A stretch of DNA of 33,705 bases, taken from positions 1 to 33,705 of the forward strand of contig JAJZIJ010000027.1 of assembly GCA_021810625.1 (NCBI GenBank). Reading direction: 5' to 3'. This stretch comes from Acidobacteriota bacterium (GTDB lineage Bacteria; Acidobacteriota; Terriglobia; Terriglobales; Acidobacteriaceae). Position 1 is the first letter of the stretch. Every line of letters starts with the position of its first letter. Below, one piece after another: positions 1 through 7,287 of the stretch. A program made the position numbers and the translations under genes. Under the pieces are notes generated by a model. It was not told where the DNA came from and did no database searches. It saw only the letters and a list, made by a program, of their open reading frames with translations.

Positions 1-16
1 CCTGTGGAAGTGACCT

Positions 17-168
17 GCCACCGTTTAGGTGGCTCAACCCAACCGGGGCCGCGTTAGCGACCCCGCACAAGCCGCTTTGAGCGGCTCACACTATAAAGCC
101 CCCGGCTCTGCCGGGGGATACTTACTCTACACACGGGGGCCGCATCCTCGCATAGCGAGTGTGGATGC
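17..168. other. Cluster of four hairpins downstream of purS
   Basis: Four inverted repeats follow one another in the gene-free DNA beyond the purS stop. They are GCCACC/GGTGGC (17-33), GCCGC/GCGGC (71-85), a perfect 8-bp stem CCCCCGGC/GCCGGGGG with a 3-nt loop (99-117), and CTCGC/GCGAG nested in GCATCC/GGATGC (142-168). Read in the direction of purS, the third hairpin is followed by CTTTAT, so it could act as a weak intrinsic terminator. None has a long U-tract. The stems are seen directly; the termination role is inferred. Confidence 0.4.
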
Positions 169-179
169 CCAAAAATATC

Positions 180-428
180 CTACAAAACATCCAGACGGTA
201 GGTGTACTCTTCGATGACCGGGTTGACCAACACTTCGCGCGCAATGCGTTCGACCTCGGTCTGCGCCTCTGGCAGCGTTAGCGCATCGCTGAGCGTGAGC
301 TGGAAGTATTTCCCCTGCCGCACGTCCTCGACTCCCTGATAGCGCATCTTGCGCAGAGCGCCGTGGATGGTCTGGCCCTGAGGATCCAGAACCGTGGTTC
401 GCAGCGTAACGTAGACATGTGCCTTCAT
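180..428 (-). CDS. purS: Phosphoribosylformylglycinamidine synthase subunit PurS
   Basis: This small subunit of the three-part FGAM synthase (PurS-PurQ-PurL) acts in step 4 of de novo purine synthesis, where it helps hold the PurL-PurQ complex together for ammonia transfer. The 82-aa product has the family's usual length. It begins MKAHVYVTLR and has the typical early LDPQG segment and a C-terminal region ending in EEYTYRLDVL. The start at 428 was chosen because family members begin at this methionine; the upstream in-frame extension is unlike the family. A TATAAT box ends only eight bases before the start, so the message may be leaderless. purQ and purL are not in the window. The gene diverges from ppa, with 71 bp between the two starts. 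Confidence 0.88.
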   Translation of the reverse strand: MKAHVYVTLRTTVLDPQGQTIHGALRKMRYQGVEDVRQGKYFQLTLSDALTLPEAQTEVERIAREVLVNPVIEEYTYRLDVL

Positions 429-435
429 CCTCCCG

Positions 436-463
436 ATTATACTGGGGGGAAGGTCGCAGCCAA
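436..463 (-). promoter_or_regulatory. Candidate purS promoter, leaderless arrangement
   Basis: On the minus strand TTGGCT (463-458) lies 16 bp from a perfect TATAAT (441-436). A start site six to eight bases after the -10 box would fall at about 428-430, at or within two bases of the purS ATG. No Shine-Dalgarno site with normal spacing is present; GGGAGG directly abuts the ATG. On the plus strand the same bases read TATACT and could serve ppa. The boxes are seen; the activity is inferred. Confidence 0.5.
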
Positions 464-499
464 CAGCGCGGCGGGCCAGAGCATCCAAAGAAAGCGAAC

Positions 500-1051
500 A
501 TGACAAATTATCTTGAACTTCCTGTCGGAAAGAAATCGCCAGAAGTGATCCACGCGGTCATCGAAATTCCCGGCGGTGGCGCCAACAAATACGAGTACGA
601 CAAGCAACTGCACGTCTTCCGCCTGGATCGCAATCTTCACTCCCCGGTGCATTATCCCGGCGATTATGGCTTTATTCCCAGCACGCTCAGCAAGGACGGC
701 GATCCGCTGGATGTGCTGGTGTTGGTCGATGATCCCAGCTTTTCTGGCTGCATCATGGATGTGCGTCCCATCGGTCTGCTGGAGATGCTGGATCAGGGCA
801 TTCCCGATGAAAAAATTCTTGCCGTCGGCCACGGCAACCCCCGCTACAACGATGTCTGGAACTATTCGGAAATCTATCCGCACATGCTGCGGGAGATCAC
901 GCATTTTTTTGCCATCTATAAAGACCTGGAAGGCAAGCGCGTAGAGGTAAAGGGTTGGCGCGACGCGGCCTGCGCCCGCGCGGTGGTCGTGGAATCCGCC
1001 GAGCGCTATTTGACCGAAAAGGCGGAGCAGGCTGTCGCGGGCAAACGGTAA
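500..1051 (+). CDS. ppa: Inorganic pyrophosphatase (family I)
   Basis: Soluble cytoplasmic inorganic diphosphatase that hydrolyses PPi to two phosphates and pulls biosynthetic reactions forward. The 183-aa product contains the family I signature DGDPLDVLVLVDDP; its metal-binding aspartates are at about residues 66, 68 and 71. It also has the substrate-site segments NKYEYDK (29-35) and YPGDYGF (52-58). The start at 500 is preceded by a purine-rich AAAGAAAG and gives the usual N-terminus; an upstream in-frame extension to 419 would overlap purS and has no family counterpart. The last codons lie within the first unit of a 16-bp tandem repeat array that fills the gap to recX. Confidence 0.95.
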   Translation: MTNYLELPVGKKSPEVIHAVIEIPGGGANKYEYDKQLHVFRLDRNLHSPVHYPGDYGFIPSTLSKDGDPLDVLVLVDDPSFSGCIMDVRPIGLLEMLDQGIPDEKILAVGHGNPRYNDVWNYSEIYPHMLREITHFFAIYKDLEGKRVEVKGWRDAACARAVVVESAERYLTEKAEQAVAGKR

Positions 1052-1105
1052 AAGCCGGCAAGCGGTACAAGCTGCAAACGGTACAAACTGCAAACGGTAC
1101 AGACA
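1041..1105 (+). repeat. 16-bp tandem repeat between ppa and recX
   Basis: Three adjacent 16-base units occur: GCAAGCGGTACAAGCT (1058-1073), GCAAACGGTACAAACT (1074-1089) and GCAAACGGTACAGACA (1090-1105). A diverged fourth unit, GCAAACGGTAAAAGCC, starts at 1041 and encodes the ppa C-terminus and stop. The array ends on the first base of the recX ATG and leaves no normal ribosome binding site there. Since 16 is not a multiple of three, gain or loss of a unit changes spacing and frame between the two genes. Confidence 0.85.
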
Positions 1106-1677
1106 TGGCCTTTGCCTCTGGACGCCCTCGGAAACCGAAGCAACCGCTGGATGCCGCTGCGCTGTATGAGTACGCAGTGCGCAGTCTGGGTCGCAAGATG
1201 CGCACCGTGGCGGAATTGAAGCGCCTGTTGCGCGCCCGCGTCGAGCCGGGCGAGGACGGCGATGTGAAGATCGCCGCTGTACTGTCCAAGCTGATCGAGC
1301 ACCGCTATCTGGATGATGTCGCCTACGCCAGCTACTACACCCGCCAGCGGCAGGAGCATGAGAAGTTCGGCAAGCGCCGTGTGCAGCAAGACCTGATGCA
1401 GCGCGGCGTGCATAGCGAGATCGTCACCCAGACGCTCGATGCCGCCTACGAGGGCTTGCCGGAGGAGACGCAGCTTCGGCGTTTTCTGGAACGCAAGCGC
1501 CTGCGTCCGCCACAGGACGACAAACAGACCGCCCGGTTGCTTCGGATGCTGGTGCGCGCAGGTTTCTCCACGGGCAGCATCTTCAAAGTTTTGAAGCAAT
1601 GGAATGCTCCAGAGGATGCGCTGGCCGCCATTGAGAACATGGAAGAAGAAAGCGGCAACGAAGGCCAGGAGTCATAG
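1105..1677 (+). CDS. recX: Regulatory protein RecX
   Basis: RecX binds RecA filaments and limits RecA's recombinase and co-protease activity. The 190-aa product shows the helical-repeat pattern of the family: an ALYEYAVRSLGRKMRTVAEL segment near residues 16-35, then IEHRYLDDVAYASYYTRQR, KFGKRRVQQDLMQRGV, and a third repeat near the C-terminus with LLRMLVRAGFS. It lies 53 bp after ppa, not beside recA as in many genomes. ATG 1105 follows a tandem repeat array and no clear Shine-Dalgarno sequence is visible, so translation may be weak or coupled to ppa. The 3' end overlaps the convergent nucleoside phosphorylase gene by six bases (1672-1677). Confidence 0.82.
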   Translation: MAFASGRPRKPKQPLDAAALYEYAVRSLGRKMRTVAELKRLLRARVEPGEDGDVKIAAVLSKLIEHRYLDDVAYASYYTRQRQEHEKFGKRRVQQDLMQRGVHSEIVTQTLDAAYEGLPEETQLRRFLERKRLRPPQDDKQTARLLRMLVRAGFSTGSIFKVLKQWNAPEDALAAIENMEEESGNEGQES

Positions 1678-2472
1678 CGCCGCGAGAAATTTTTGTCCGA
1701 CGCGGCACATGGCTTGCGCCAGATGCCAGCCATGCTCGTCGCAGCCTTTGTCGAACGGCTCGCCAGTGTGGTCAATGGCGTTGGTGACATGGGCCACGAT
1801 GCCTACCGTCGCCTGACGCGCCTCCGCAAATGCAAACAGGGAAGCGGCCTGCATCTCGACGGCCAGCACGCCCGCCCGCGCATATTCGGACAACTCTTCC
1901 AGCGTTTCCCGGTACGGAGCATCGGTTGTCCAGAGAAGTCCCTGCGAGACGGGAAGGCCCAGCGCTTGCAGCCCGTCATGCAGACGATGTGCCAGGTCTT
2001 TGGGCGCGGCGACGCTCTCTGCCGCAGGCAGGTAGTGGTGCGAGGTGCCTTCGTCGCGGATGGCGTGGGTGCCAACCACCAGGCTCGGCACGGGGAGAGA
2101 GGGATGAACCCGGCCTGCCGAGGTGAGTCCCAGCAGAACCCGCGCGCCGGAGACGTGGAGCTGCTCTGCGACCAGAACGGCATAAGGGCCGCCGATGGTG
2201 CGAGCGACCATGCCACATTCCATTCCGTCCACGGAAAAGGAGTACATGGTGGTGTGGAAACATGCCCAGGCTGGATGCGGTTGCGCCACGCCTGTCCGTA
2301 CCAGCCAGTCTGTCAGATCACCATCAAAATCCAGCAGGCACACCGCAGGCACCGGAGATGTTTCTATTGCGCGTTCTGCGCGGACGGCCTCGACAACCGC
2401 CTCTGGCCGAAAGGCGCTGGGCGAAGAAAGTCGGTGACGCAACAAAGGCAGGCAGGAATCGTTTCTATTCAT
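1672..2472 (-). CDS. Nucleoside phosphorylase, uridine phosphorylase-like
   Basis: Member of the PNP/UDP phosphorylase family (NP-I fold), which splits a nucleoside with phosphate into base and sugar-1-phosphate. Recognisable blocks in the 266-aa product are VVGTHAIRDEGTSHHY (132-147), WTTDAPYRET (181-190) and the ribose-binding VEMQAAS block (205-211). These resemble uridine phosphorylases more than purine-specific enzymes, but the exact substrate is not clear. The same superfamily includes futalosine hydrolase (MqnB), and mqnA is in this window. I consider that less likely because of the RDEG...HHY block. It lies 46 bp after fucP on the same strand and may share its transcript. The start at 2472 is preceded by GAAGAG with almost no spacing. 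Confidence 0.78.
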   Translation of the reverse strand: MNRNDSCLPLLRHRLSSPSAFRPEAVVEAVRAERAIETSPVPAVCLLDFDGDLTDWLVRTGVAQPHPAWACFHTTMYSFSVDGMECGMVARTIGGPYAVLVAEQLHVSGARVLLGLTSAGRVHPSLPVPSLVVGTHAIRDEGTSHHYLPAAESVAAPKDLAHRLHDGLQALGLPVSQGLLWTTDAPYRETLEELSEYARAGVLAVEMQAASLFAFAEARQATVGIVAHVTNAIDHTGEPFDKGCDEHGWHLAQAMCRVGQKFLAAL

Positions 2473-2518
2473 CTCTTCGCATTGTAGAGTCTCTCGCAGG
2501 CCAATCTCCGCCGGAATC

Positions 2519-3856
2519 CTACGCCGTTGCCGCGTGTTCCGCCGAGGAGAGATGCCGTGGCACCTTGCTTCCACTAAGGCCGTAATAGCCAACGTAGAGA
2601 TAGCAGAGCAGCGGCAGCAGGAAGGCGTGATGGATGCCAATGCGGTCGGCCAATACTCCCTGCGCCAGCGGCACCAGCGCGCCACCAATCACGGCGGCCA
2701 CCAGCAGGCTGGAGCCTTTATTCGTTAGCGGCCCCAGATCCGTCAACGCCAGGACAAAGATATTCGGCCACATGATGGAGTTGCACAGGCCAACCAGAAT
2801 CAAGCTCCACATGGCCAGATAGCCAAAGCTGAGCATGGACGTGCCCACCAACAAGAGGGCGATGATGGACGCCATGACCAGCATCCTGTCCGCGCGCATC
2901 TTTTGCATCAGGCCCGCTCCAATGACCCTGCCGACCATGATGCCTCCCCAGTAGAACGTCACAAACCCGGCAGCGGCCTTCAGACTGAGATTGCCAATCT
3001 CCGGCTGGGTCAGATAGCTCACCATAAAGCTGCCGACGGCAACCTCCGCGCCCACGTACACAAAAATGGCCACCGTGCCCAGGATCAAATGGCGATACTC
3101 CCAGATGCTTCTGTCTGCCTGAAATTCAGGGTGCGCCGTTAAATTATGCGTGGCCAATTCTGGCAGCTTGAAGCGCGCCATCGCCACGGCAAAGGCCAGC
3201 AGGATCATGGCAATGCCAAAATATGGCAGCTTGACCACCGAGGCCTGACTCACCTGATAGGCGTGTCGGGCAGCGGGCGCAAAGCGTTGCACCACTTCGG
3301 GGGCCAGCGGCACCGCGCCCAGAATGAACAGACCGCCCACGTAGGGAGCGACGGTCGTCCCCAGAGAATTGAATGCGCCTGCCATGCTCAATCGGCTGGC
3401 GGCGGTCCTGGCTGGCCCCAGCGCCGCAACGTATGGGTTGGCGGAAACCTGCAACAAGGTCATGCCTGCGGCCAGCACGCTGAGCGCGACAAGAAACAGC
3501 GGAAACGATGGAGCCATTGCCGCCGGAATAAAGAGCAACGCCCCTGCCGCCATGACGATCAGCCCGCCGACCATCGTCCACTTGTAGCCGATCAGGCTGA
3601 TGACCTTTCCCGATGGCAGCGCAAAGACGAAGTACGCGGAGAAGAAGAAGGTCTGCACCAACATCACCTCTGCGTAATTCAGCGTGAAGACGCTCTTGAG
3701 GTGTGGGATCAGAATGTCGTTTAGGCAGGTGATGAACCCCCACAGAAAAAACAGGGTCGTGACCATCGCCAGCGCGCTCTTCATGCTGACACCAGAATCG
3801 GGACCTCCCGAATCAGATAGAACTTGTGCGGGAACGTTTGCTGTTGCAATGGCCAT
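2519..3856 (-). CDS. fucP: FucP/GluP-type sugar:proton symporter (MFS, FHS family)
   Basis: Inner-membrane permease of the fucose-galactose-glucose:H+ symporter branch of the major facilitator superfamily, probably importing L-fucose or a related hexose. The 445-aa protein has about twelve hydrophobic segments. Family blocks include LFFLWGFITCLNDILIPHLK (35-54), FFFSAYFVFALPSGK and LLQVSANPYVAALGP. Loss of the sugar specificity residues cannot be judged by eye, so glucose/galactose transport is possible. The alpha-L-fucosidase at 14209 supports fucose as a substrate. ATG 3856 is preceded by AAAGGAA about ten bases upstream. Downstream on the same strand is a nucleoside phosphorylase. Confidence 0.85.
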   Translation of the reverse strand: MAIATANVPAQVLSDSGGPDSGVSMKSALAMVTTLFFLWGFITCLNDILIPHLKSVFTLNYAEVMLVQTFFFSAYFVFALPSGKVISLIGYKWTMVGGLIVMAAGALLFIPAAMAPSFPLFLVALSVLAAGMTLLQVSANPYVAALGPARTAASRLSMAGAFNSLGTTVAPYVGGLFILGAVPLAPEVVQRFAPAARHAYQVSQASVVKLPYFGIAMILLAFAVAMARFKLPELATHNLTAHPEFQADRSIWEYRHLILGTVAIFVYVGAEVAVGSFMVSYLTQPEIGNLSLKAAAGFVTFYWGGIMVGRVIGAGLMQKMRADRMLVMASIIALLLVGTSMLSFGYLAMWSLILVGLCNSIMWPNIFVLALTDLGPLTNKGSSLLVAAVIGGALVPLAQGVLADRIGIHHAFLLPLLCYLYVGYYGLSGSKVPRHLSSAEHAATA

Positions 3857-4011
3857 CAGGTTGGGATTCCTTTACGAATGGGTTCAACGTGCGCGGAGAA
3901 CGAATCTTCCCCGCAAAGCCTCAGGATCATCCTTTTTCATGCAACCGTCAATATGCTGCATTCCTCGGTCGTGGCGCAGTTTGAAATATCCTTCCACGAG
4001 GGCCTCACAGA

Positions 4012-4049
4012 AAACCCAGATGGGGTGTGGGTACACTACATCTGGGTTT
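4012..4049. repeat. 11-bp perfect inverted repeat between fucP and the PPTase gene
   Basis: AAACCCAGATG (4012-4022) and CATCTGGGTTT (4039-4049) are perfectly complementary and separated by 16 bases. They lie in the 262-bp divergent region between fucP and the phosphopantetheinyl transferase. It could be an operator for one or both genes or a stray palindromic element. There is no T-tract to suggest a terminator. Confidence 0.6.
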
Positions 4050-4118
4050 CCCATGCGCGTGGTTTGTTCCACATCGACGAACGGGCAGGAGATGCTGCAA
4101 CACGCGGAAGGGCTGCGG

Positions 4119-4859
4119 ATGGAGCCGGATCATGTTGTGGTTATTTTCTGGCCGATCTCCGTTCCGATCTCGGCGGATTGTTGGCAGCTTCTCGACGCAG
4201 CAGAGCGCCAACGCGCAGAACGCTTCCATCGCAGCCAGCATCGCGAGCGCTTTGTCGCTGCGCATGGCGGAATGCGCTGCCTTCTGGCCGCGTTCATCGG
4301 TTGCTCGGCGGGCGAGTTGCGTTTTCTTGACGATGCCAACAAAAAGCCGCGCCTCGATGGACACTCCCCCCGCTTCAATCTGACGCACAGCGGGGATTGG
4401 GCTGCGCTGGCGCTGGCGCGTGACGTGGACGTGGGCATCGACATCGAGAAAATACGTCTCGTGGAACCGGGCCTTCCGCAGCGCTATTTTTCCCTTCAGG
4501 AACAGGCCGCGCTCTCCACACTTGCGGGCCAGGAGGACTGGCTGGAGGGATTCTTTCGCGCATGGACACGCAAAGAGGCGCTGCTGAAGGCCGTCGGTGC
4601 TGGGCTTTCCCTGCCGCTCGCCGACTTTACGGTCACGCTGGAGCGAGAGGTTCCGGCCCGGCTGGTTGCCTCCTCGCGGGTGGAGTTGCAACCGAAGGAT
4701 TGGGGCCTGCTGCATCTTGGAAATATTTCCGGCTATATGGGCGCGCTGGCTGCTCCCAGCACGGCGACAAGCGTTTCCATCTTTGTGGTCGAGGATGGAT
4801 TTTTGGCCAAGGATGGGATCGACACACAAGGCAGCCCAAGCGACCCGTCTGGCAGTTAA
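4119..4859 (+). CDS. 4'-phosphopantetheinyl transferase, Sfp/Gsp/HetI type
   Basis: Transfers the phosphopantetheine arm of CoA to a serine of acyl- or peptidyl-carrier proteins. Family motifs in the 246-aa product are FNLTHSGDWAALAL (86-99), the Mg-binding GIDIEK (106-111; D108, E110) and WTRKEALLKAVGAGL (149-163; W149, K152, E153). The ATG at 4119 is preferred because GGAAGGG lies about eight bases upstream; an in-frame ATG at 4092 would add nine residues. Full length is typical of Sfp-type enzymes. No polyketide or peptide synthetase lies nearby, so it may serve the housekeeping acyl carrier protein or a distant cluster. Confidence 0.87.
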   Translation: MEPDHVVVIFWPISVPISADCWQLLDAAERQRAERFHRSQHRERFVAAHGGMRCLLAAFIGCSAGELRFLDDANKKPRLDGHSPRFNLTHSGDWAALALARDVDVGIDIEKIRLVEPGLPQRYFSLQEQAALSTLAGQEDWLEGFFRAWTRKEALLKAVGAGLSLPLADFTVTLEREVPARLVASSRVELQPKDWGLLHLGNISGYMGALAAPSTATSVSIFVVEDGFLAKDGIDTQGSPSDPSGS

Positions 4860-4961
4860 ATGTAGCTTGACTCCAACCTGCTGGGAGAATTTCCCATTTA
4901 ACATGCTGCAAACAAACAAGATGCAAACCTTAACGCATCCTTCTCTTGGCGCGTCAAATAA

Positions 4962-4991
4962 GTTGACAATGATACACTCAACTGAGATACT
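4962..4991 (+). promoter_or_regulatory. dnaK promoter with HAIR-like inverted repeat
   Basis: A strong sigma70-type promoter is visible: TTGACA (4963-4968), 17-bp spacer, GATACT (4986-4991). Across the -35 and spacer lies GTTGACA (4962-4968), seven bases, ACTCAAC (4976-4982). The HspR operator HAIR known from actinobacteria is CTTGAGT-N7-ACTCAAG, so 6 of 7 bases match in the right half and 4 of 7 in the left half, with the exact spacing. A repressor bound here would block polymerase. No hspR gene is in the window. Confidence 0.6.
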
Positions 4992-5010
4992 GGGGTGGAT
5001 AGGAACGTTT

Positions 5011-5052
5011 CTGGCCGACAGGCCAACACATCTCTGGCCACAGGCCAACACA
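5011..5052 (+). repeat. Tandem repeat of small hairpins in the dnaK leader
   Basis: CTGGCCGACAGGCCAACACA (5011-5030) is followed by CTGGCCACAGGCCAACACA (5034-5052), the same sequence less one base. Each copy contains a 5-bp stem TGGCC/GGCCA with a loop of four or three bases. The pair sits downstream of the predicted transcription start and ends just before the GCGAGGG ribosome binding site of dnaK. Confidence 0.7.
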
Positions 5053-5065
5053 CAGCGAGGGCAGC

Positions 5066-7003
5066 ATGGGAAAAATTATCGGAATCGATCTCGGAACCAC
5101 AAACTCCGTCGTAGCCGTCATGGAAGGCGGCGAGCCGAAGGTGATTGCCAATGAAGAGGGTGGTCGCACCACTCCCTCCGTGGTCGCCTTTACCAAGAGC
5201 GGGGAGCGACTAGTCGGCCAGGTGGCCAAGCGGCAGGCCATTACCAACCCGGAAAATACCATCTACTCCATCAAGCGCTTCATGGGGCGGCGTTTCAATG
5301 AAGTGAATGACGAGATGAAGATGGTTCCCTACAAGGTGAAGCAGCAGGGCGACCACCTCGTCGTCGAGGCGCAGGGTAAGGACTACACCCCGGCGGAAGT
5401 CTCGGCCATGATCCTGCAAAAGTTGAAGAAGGCGGCGGAAGATTATCTCGGCCAGTCTGTCACCGAGGCGGTCATCACGGTTCCTGCCTACTTTAACGAT
5501 GCACAGAGGCAGGCCACCAAGGACGCGGGCAAAGTCGCGGGTTTGGATGTGAAGCGCATTGTGAACGAGCCGACGGCGGCGGCGCTGGCTTACGGCCTCG
5601 ACAAGAAAAAAGAAGAGACCATCGTTGTGTACGACTTCGGCGGCGGAACGTTTGACGTGTCGATTCTCGAAGTCGGCGAGGGTGTCATTGAGGTCAAGTC
5701 CACCAATGGAGATACGCATCTGGGCGGCGACAACATCGACCAGCGCATTGTGGATTGGCTGATCGACGAGTTCAAAAAGGACGAGGGTCTCGACCTGCGC
5801 GCCAAGGGGAATGAGATGGCCCTGCAACGCCTGAAGGACGCGGCGGAAAAGGCCAAGATTGAACTCTCCACCACGGTGGAGACAGAGATCAATCTGCCCT
5901 TCGTCACTGCGGACGCGACCGGGCCAAAGCATCTGGTGAAGAAGCTGACCCGCGCCAAGCTGGAGCAGTTGGTCGAGGACATTTTGCAGCGCTCCATCGA
6001 GCCTTGCAAGATGGCGATGAAGGATGCGGGCATCGACATCAGCAAGATTGACGAAGTGGTTCTGGTTGGCGGACAGACCCGTATGCCGCGCATTCAGCAG
6101 ATCGTCAAAGACCTCTTTGGCAAAGACCCGCATCGCGGCGTCAATCCTGATGAAGTCGTCGCCATTGGCGCTGCCGTGCAGGCGGGCGTGCTTGCGGGCG
6201 AGGTCAAGGATCTATTGTTGCTCGACGTAACTCCCTTGACGCTGGCGATTGAAACACTGGGCAGCGTGGCCACGCCGATGATTCCGCGCAACACCACCAT
6301 TCCGACCAAGAAGACAGAGACGTTTTCGACGGCGGCGGACAATCAGACCGAAGTGGAGATTCACGTCCTGCAAGGCGAGCGCCCGCTGGCTCACCAGAAC
6401 CGCACGCTGGGCAAGTTCAAGCTGAGCGGCATTCCTCCGGCGCAGCGCGGCATTCCGCAGGTGCAGGTGACGTTTGACATCGACGCGAACGGCATTCTGA
6501 ACGTGACCGCGAAGGACATGGCCACGAACAAGGATCAGAAGATTACGATTACGTCGTCTTCGGGCCTCAGCAAGGAAGAGGTCGAGCGCATGGCGAAAGA
6601 AGCCGAGGCGCACGCTGCCGAGGACAAGGCCAAGCGCGAGGAGATTGAGGCGCGCAACTCGCTCGACAACCTGGTCTACAACATCGAAAAGATGTTGAAG
6701 GAGGGTGGCGACAAGGTGGAGGCTGCCGACAAGGGCGAAGTGGAAGCGGCGCTGGCCGAGGCCAAAAAGACACTCGAAGGCGAGCCGAGCGTGGCCGATC
6801 TGACTGCGGCGCGGGAGAAGCTGACCGCAGCCAGCCACAAACTGGCCGAGGCCATGTACAAGGCCAACGCAGCGGCCACACCGGGCGCGGAGAACGTCGC
6901 AGATGCGACGGCTTCAGGAGCAGGCGCATCGCCCACAGAAGAGTCCAAAAAGGACGAAGGCGTCATCGATGCCGAGTACGTGGACGTGGAAGACAAGAAG
7001 TAA
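5066..7003 (+). CDS. dnaK: Molecular chaperone DnaK (Hsp70)
   Basis: Cytosolic ATP-dependent chaperone that folds and protects proteins with DnaJ and GrpE. The 645-aa product is full length. It starts with the phosphate-binding loop GIDLGTTNS and has [17 protein letters not shown], the second ATPase signature [25 protein letters not shown], and the inter-domain linker [15 protein letters not shown]. The lidded C-terminus ends in [11 protein letters not shown], close to the usual EEVKD-like tail. A GAGGG ribosome binding site lies five bases before ATG 5066. The promoter carries a HAIR-like operator and the leader carries tandem hairpins. grpE is absent from the window, and dnaJ follows only after 1.8 kb of unrelated accessory DNA. 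Confidence 0.98.
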   Translation: MGKIIGIDLGTTNSVVAVMEGGEPKVIANEEGGRTTPSVVAFTKSGERLVGQVAKRQAITNPENTIYSIKRFMGRRFNEVNDEMKMVPYKVKQQGDHLVVEAQGKDYTPAEVSAMILQKLKKAAEDYLGQSVTEAVITVPAYFNDAQRQATKDAGKVAGLDVKRIVNEPTAAALAYGLDKKKEETIVVYDFGGGTFDVSILEVGEGVIEVKSTNGDTHLGGDNIDQRIVDWLIDEFKKDEGLDLRAKGNEMALQRLKDAAEKAKIELSTTVETEINLPFVTADATGPKHLVKKLTRAKLEQLVEDILQRSIEPCKMAMKDAGIDISKIDEVVLVGGQTRMPRIQQIVKDLFGKDPHRGVNPDEVVAIGAAVQAGVLAGEVKDLLLLDVTPLTLAIETLGSVATPMIPRNTTIPTKKTETFSTAADNQTEVEIHVLQGERPLAHQNRTLGKFKLSGIPPAQRGIPQVQVTFDIDANGILNVTAKDMATNKDQKITITSSSGLSKEEVERMAKEAEAHAAEDKAKREEIEARNSLDNLVYNIEKMLKEGGDKVEAADKGEVEAALAEAKKTLEGEPSVADLTAAREKLTAASHKLAEAMYKANAAATPGAENVADATASGAGASPTEESKKDEGVIDAEYVDVEDKK

Positions 7004-7035
7004 AGAAAGTAGCAGATGTATTGGCGTAATGGGAT

Positions 7036-7068
7036 GGGGCACTTTGGCGCGAAATGCTGGAGTGCCCC
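7036..7068 (+). other. Hairpin between dnaK and the downstream small gene
   Basis: GGGGCACT (7036-7043) and AGTGCCCC (7061-7068) form a perfect 8-bp stem with a 17-nt loop, starting 32 bases after the dnaK stop. No U-tract follows. It may be an mRNA 3'-end stabiliser or processing site, or a Rho-related pause. Confidence 0.5.
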
Positions 7069-7103
7069 GCTTGGCAAGCTACACCGGAAACAGGAGGTAG
7101 GCC

Positions 7104-7277
7104 ATGAAATCGGAAACCGTCTGGAAGTGCGAACAGTTGCGTGCCGGAACCGTCTATGATCGCGATCTCTTCGACACACGCGAGGAGGCGGAGAACTATG
7201 CGCGCAGGCTGATGAGCGTCGCTCCCGATCTGTTCGTTCGCATCGAGCCGATGGACGTAAAGATGGTGTGGAACTGA
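7104..7277 (+). CDS. Small conserved-looking protein, 57 aa
   Basis: A short reading frame with a near-ideal ribosome binding site, AGGAGG (7092-7097), six bases before its ATG. The product begins MKSETVWKCEQLRAGTVYDR and continues with a charged segment, DTREEAENYARRL, then VAPDLFVRIEPMDVKMVWN. The composition is soluble and alternates aromatic and charged residues, as in a small folded domain. There is no signal peptide or membrane segment, and one cysteine at residue 9. It sits 100 bp after dnaK and ends 10 bp before the GIY-YIG gene, so it could be co-transcribed with either. I do not recognise the family. The good start signal and protein-like composition make it a probable real gene. 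Confidence 0.65.
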   Translation: MKSETVWKCEQLRAGTVYDRDLFDTREEAENYARRLMSVAPDLFVRIEPMDVKMVWN

Positions 7278-7287
7278 GGAAGGATGG

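Noticed and set aside
1672-2472. Futalosine hydrolase MqnB as the identity of the nucleoside phosphorylase
   Set aside because: The family link and the presence of mqnA made it tempting, but the RDEGTSHHY and WTTDAPYRET blocks point to uridine phosphorylase-like enzymes and the gene is 13 kb from mqnA.
3884-4072. A 62-codon frame upstream of fucP on the same strand
   Set aside because: It spans the 11-bp inverted repeat, has no ribosome binding site and lacks protein-like features.
4861-5065. CIRCE element (HrcA operator) upstream of dnaK
   Set aside because: I looked for TTAGCACTC-N9-GAGTGCTAA and found no such arms; only the HAIR-like repeat is present.
5210-6133. A 307-codon frame antisense to dnaK
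   Set aside because: Same reason: it lies wholly within a highly conserved gene and its sequence is Leu/Arg/His-rich antisense noise.
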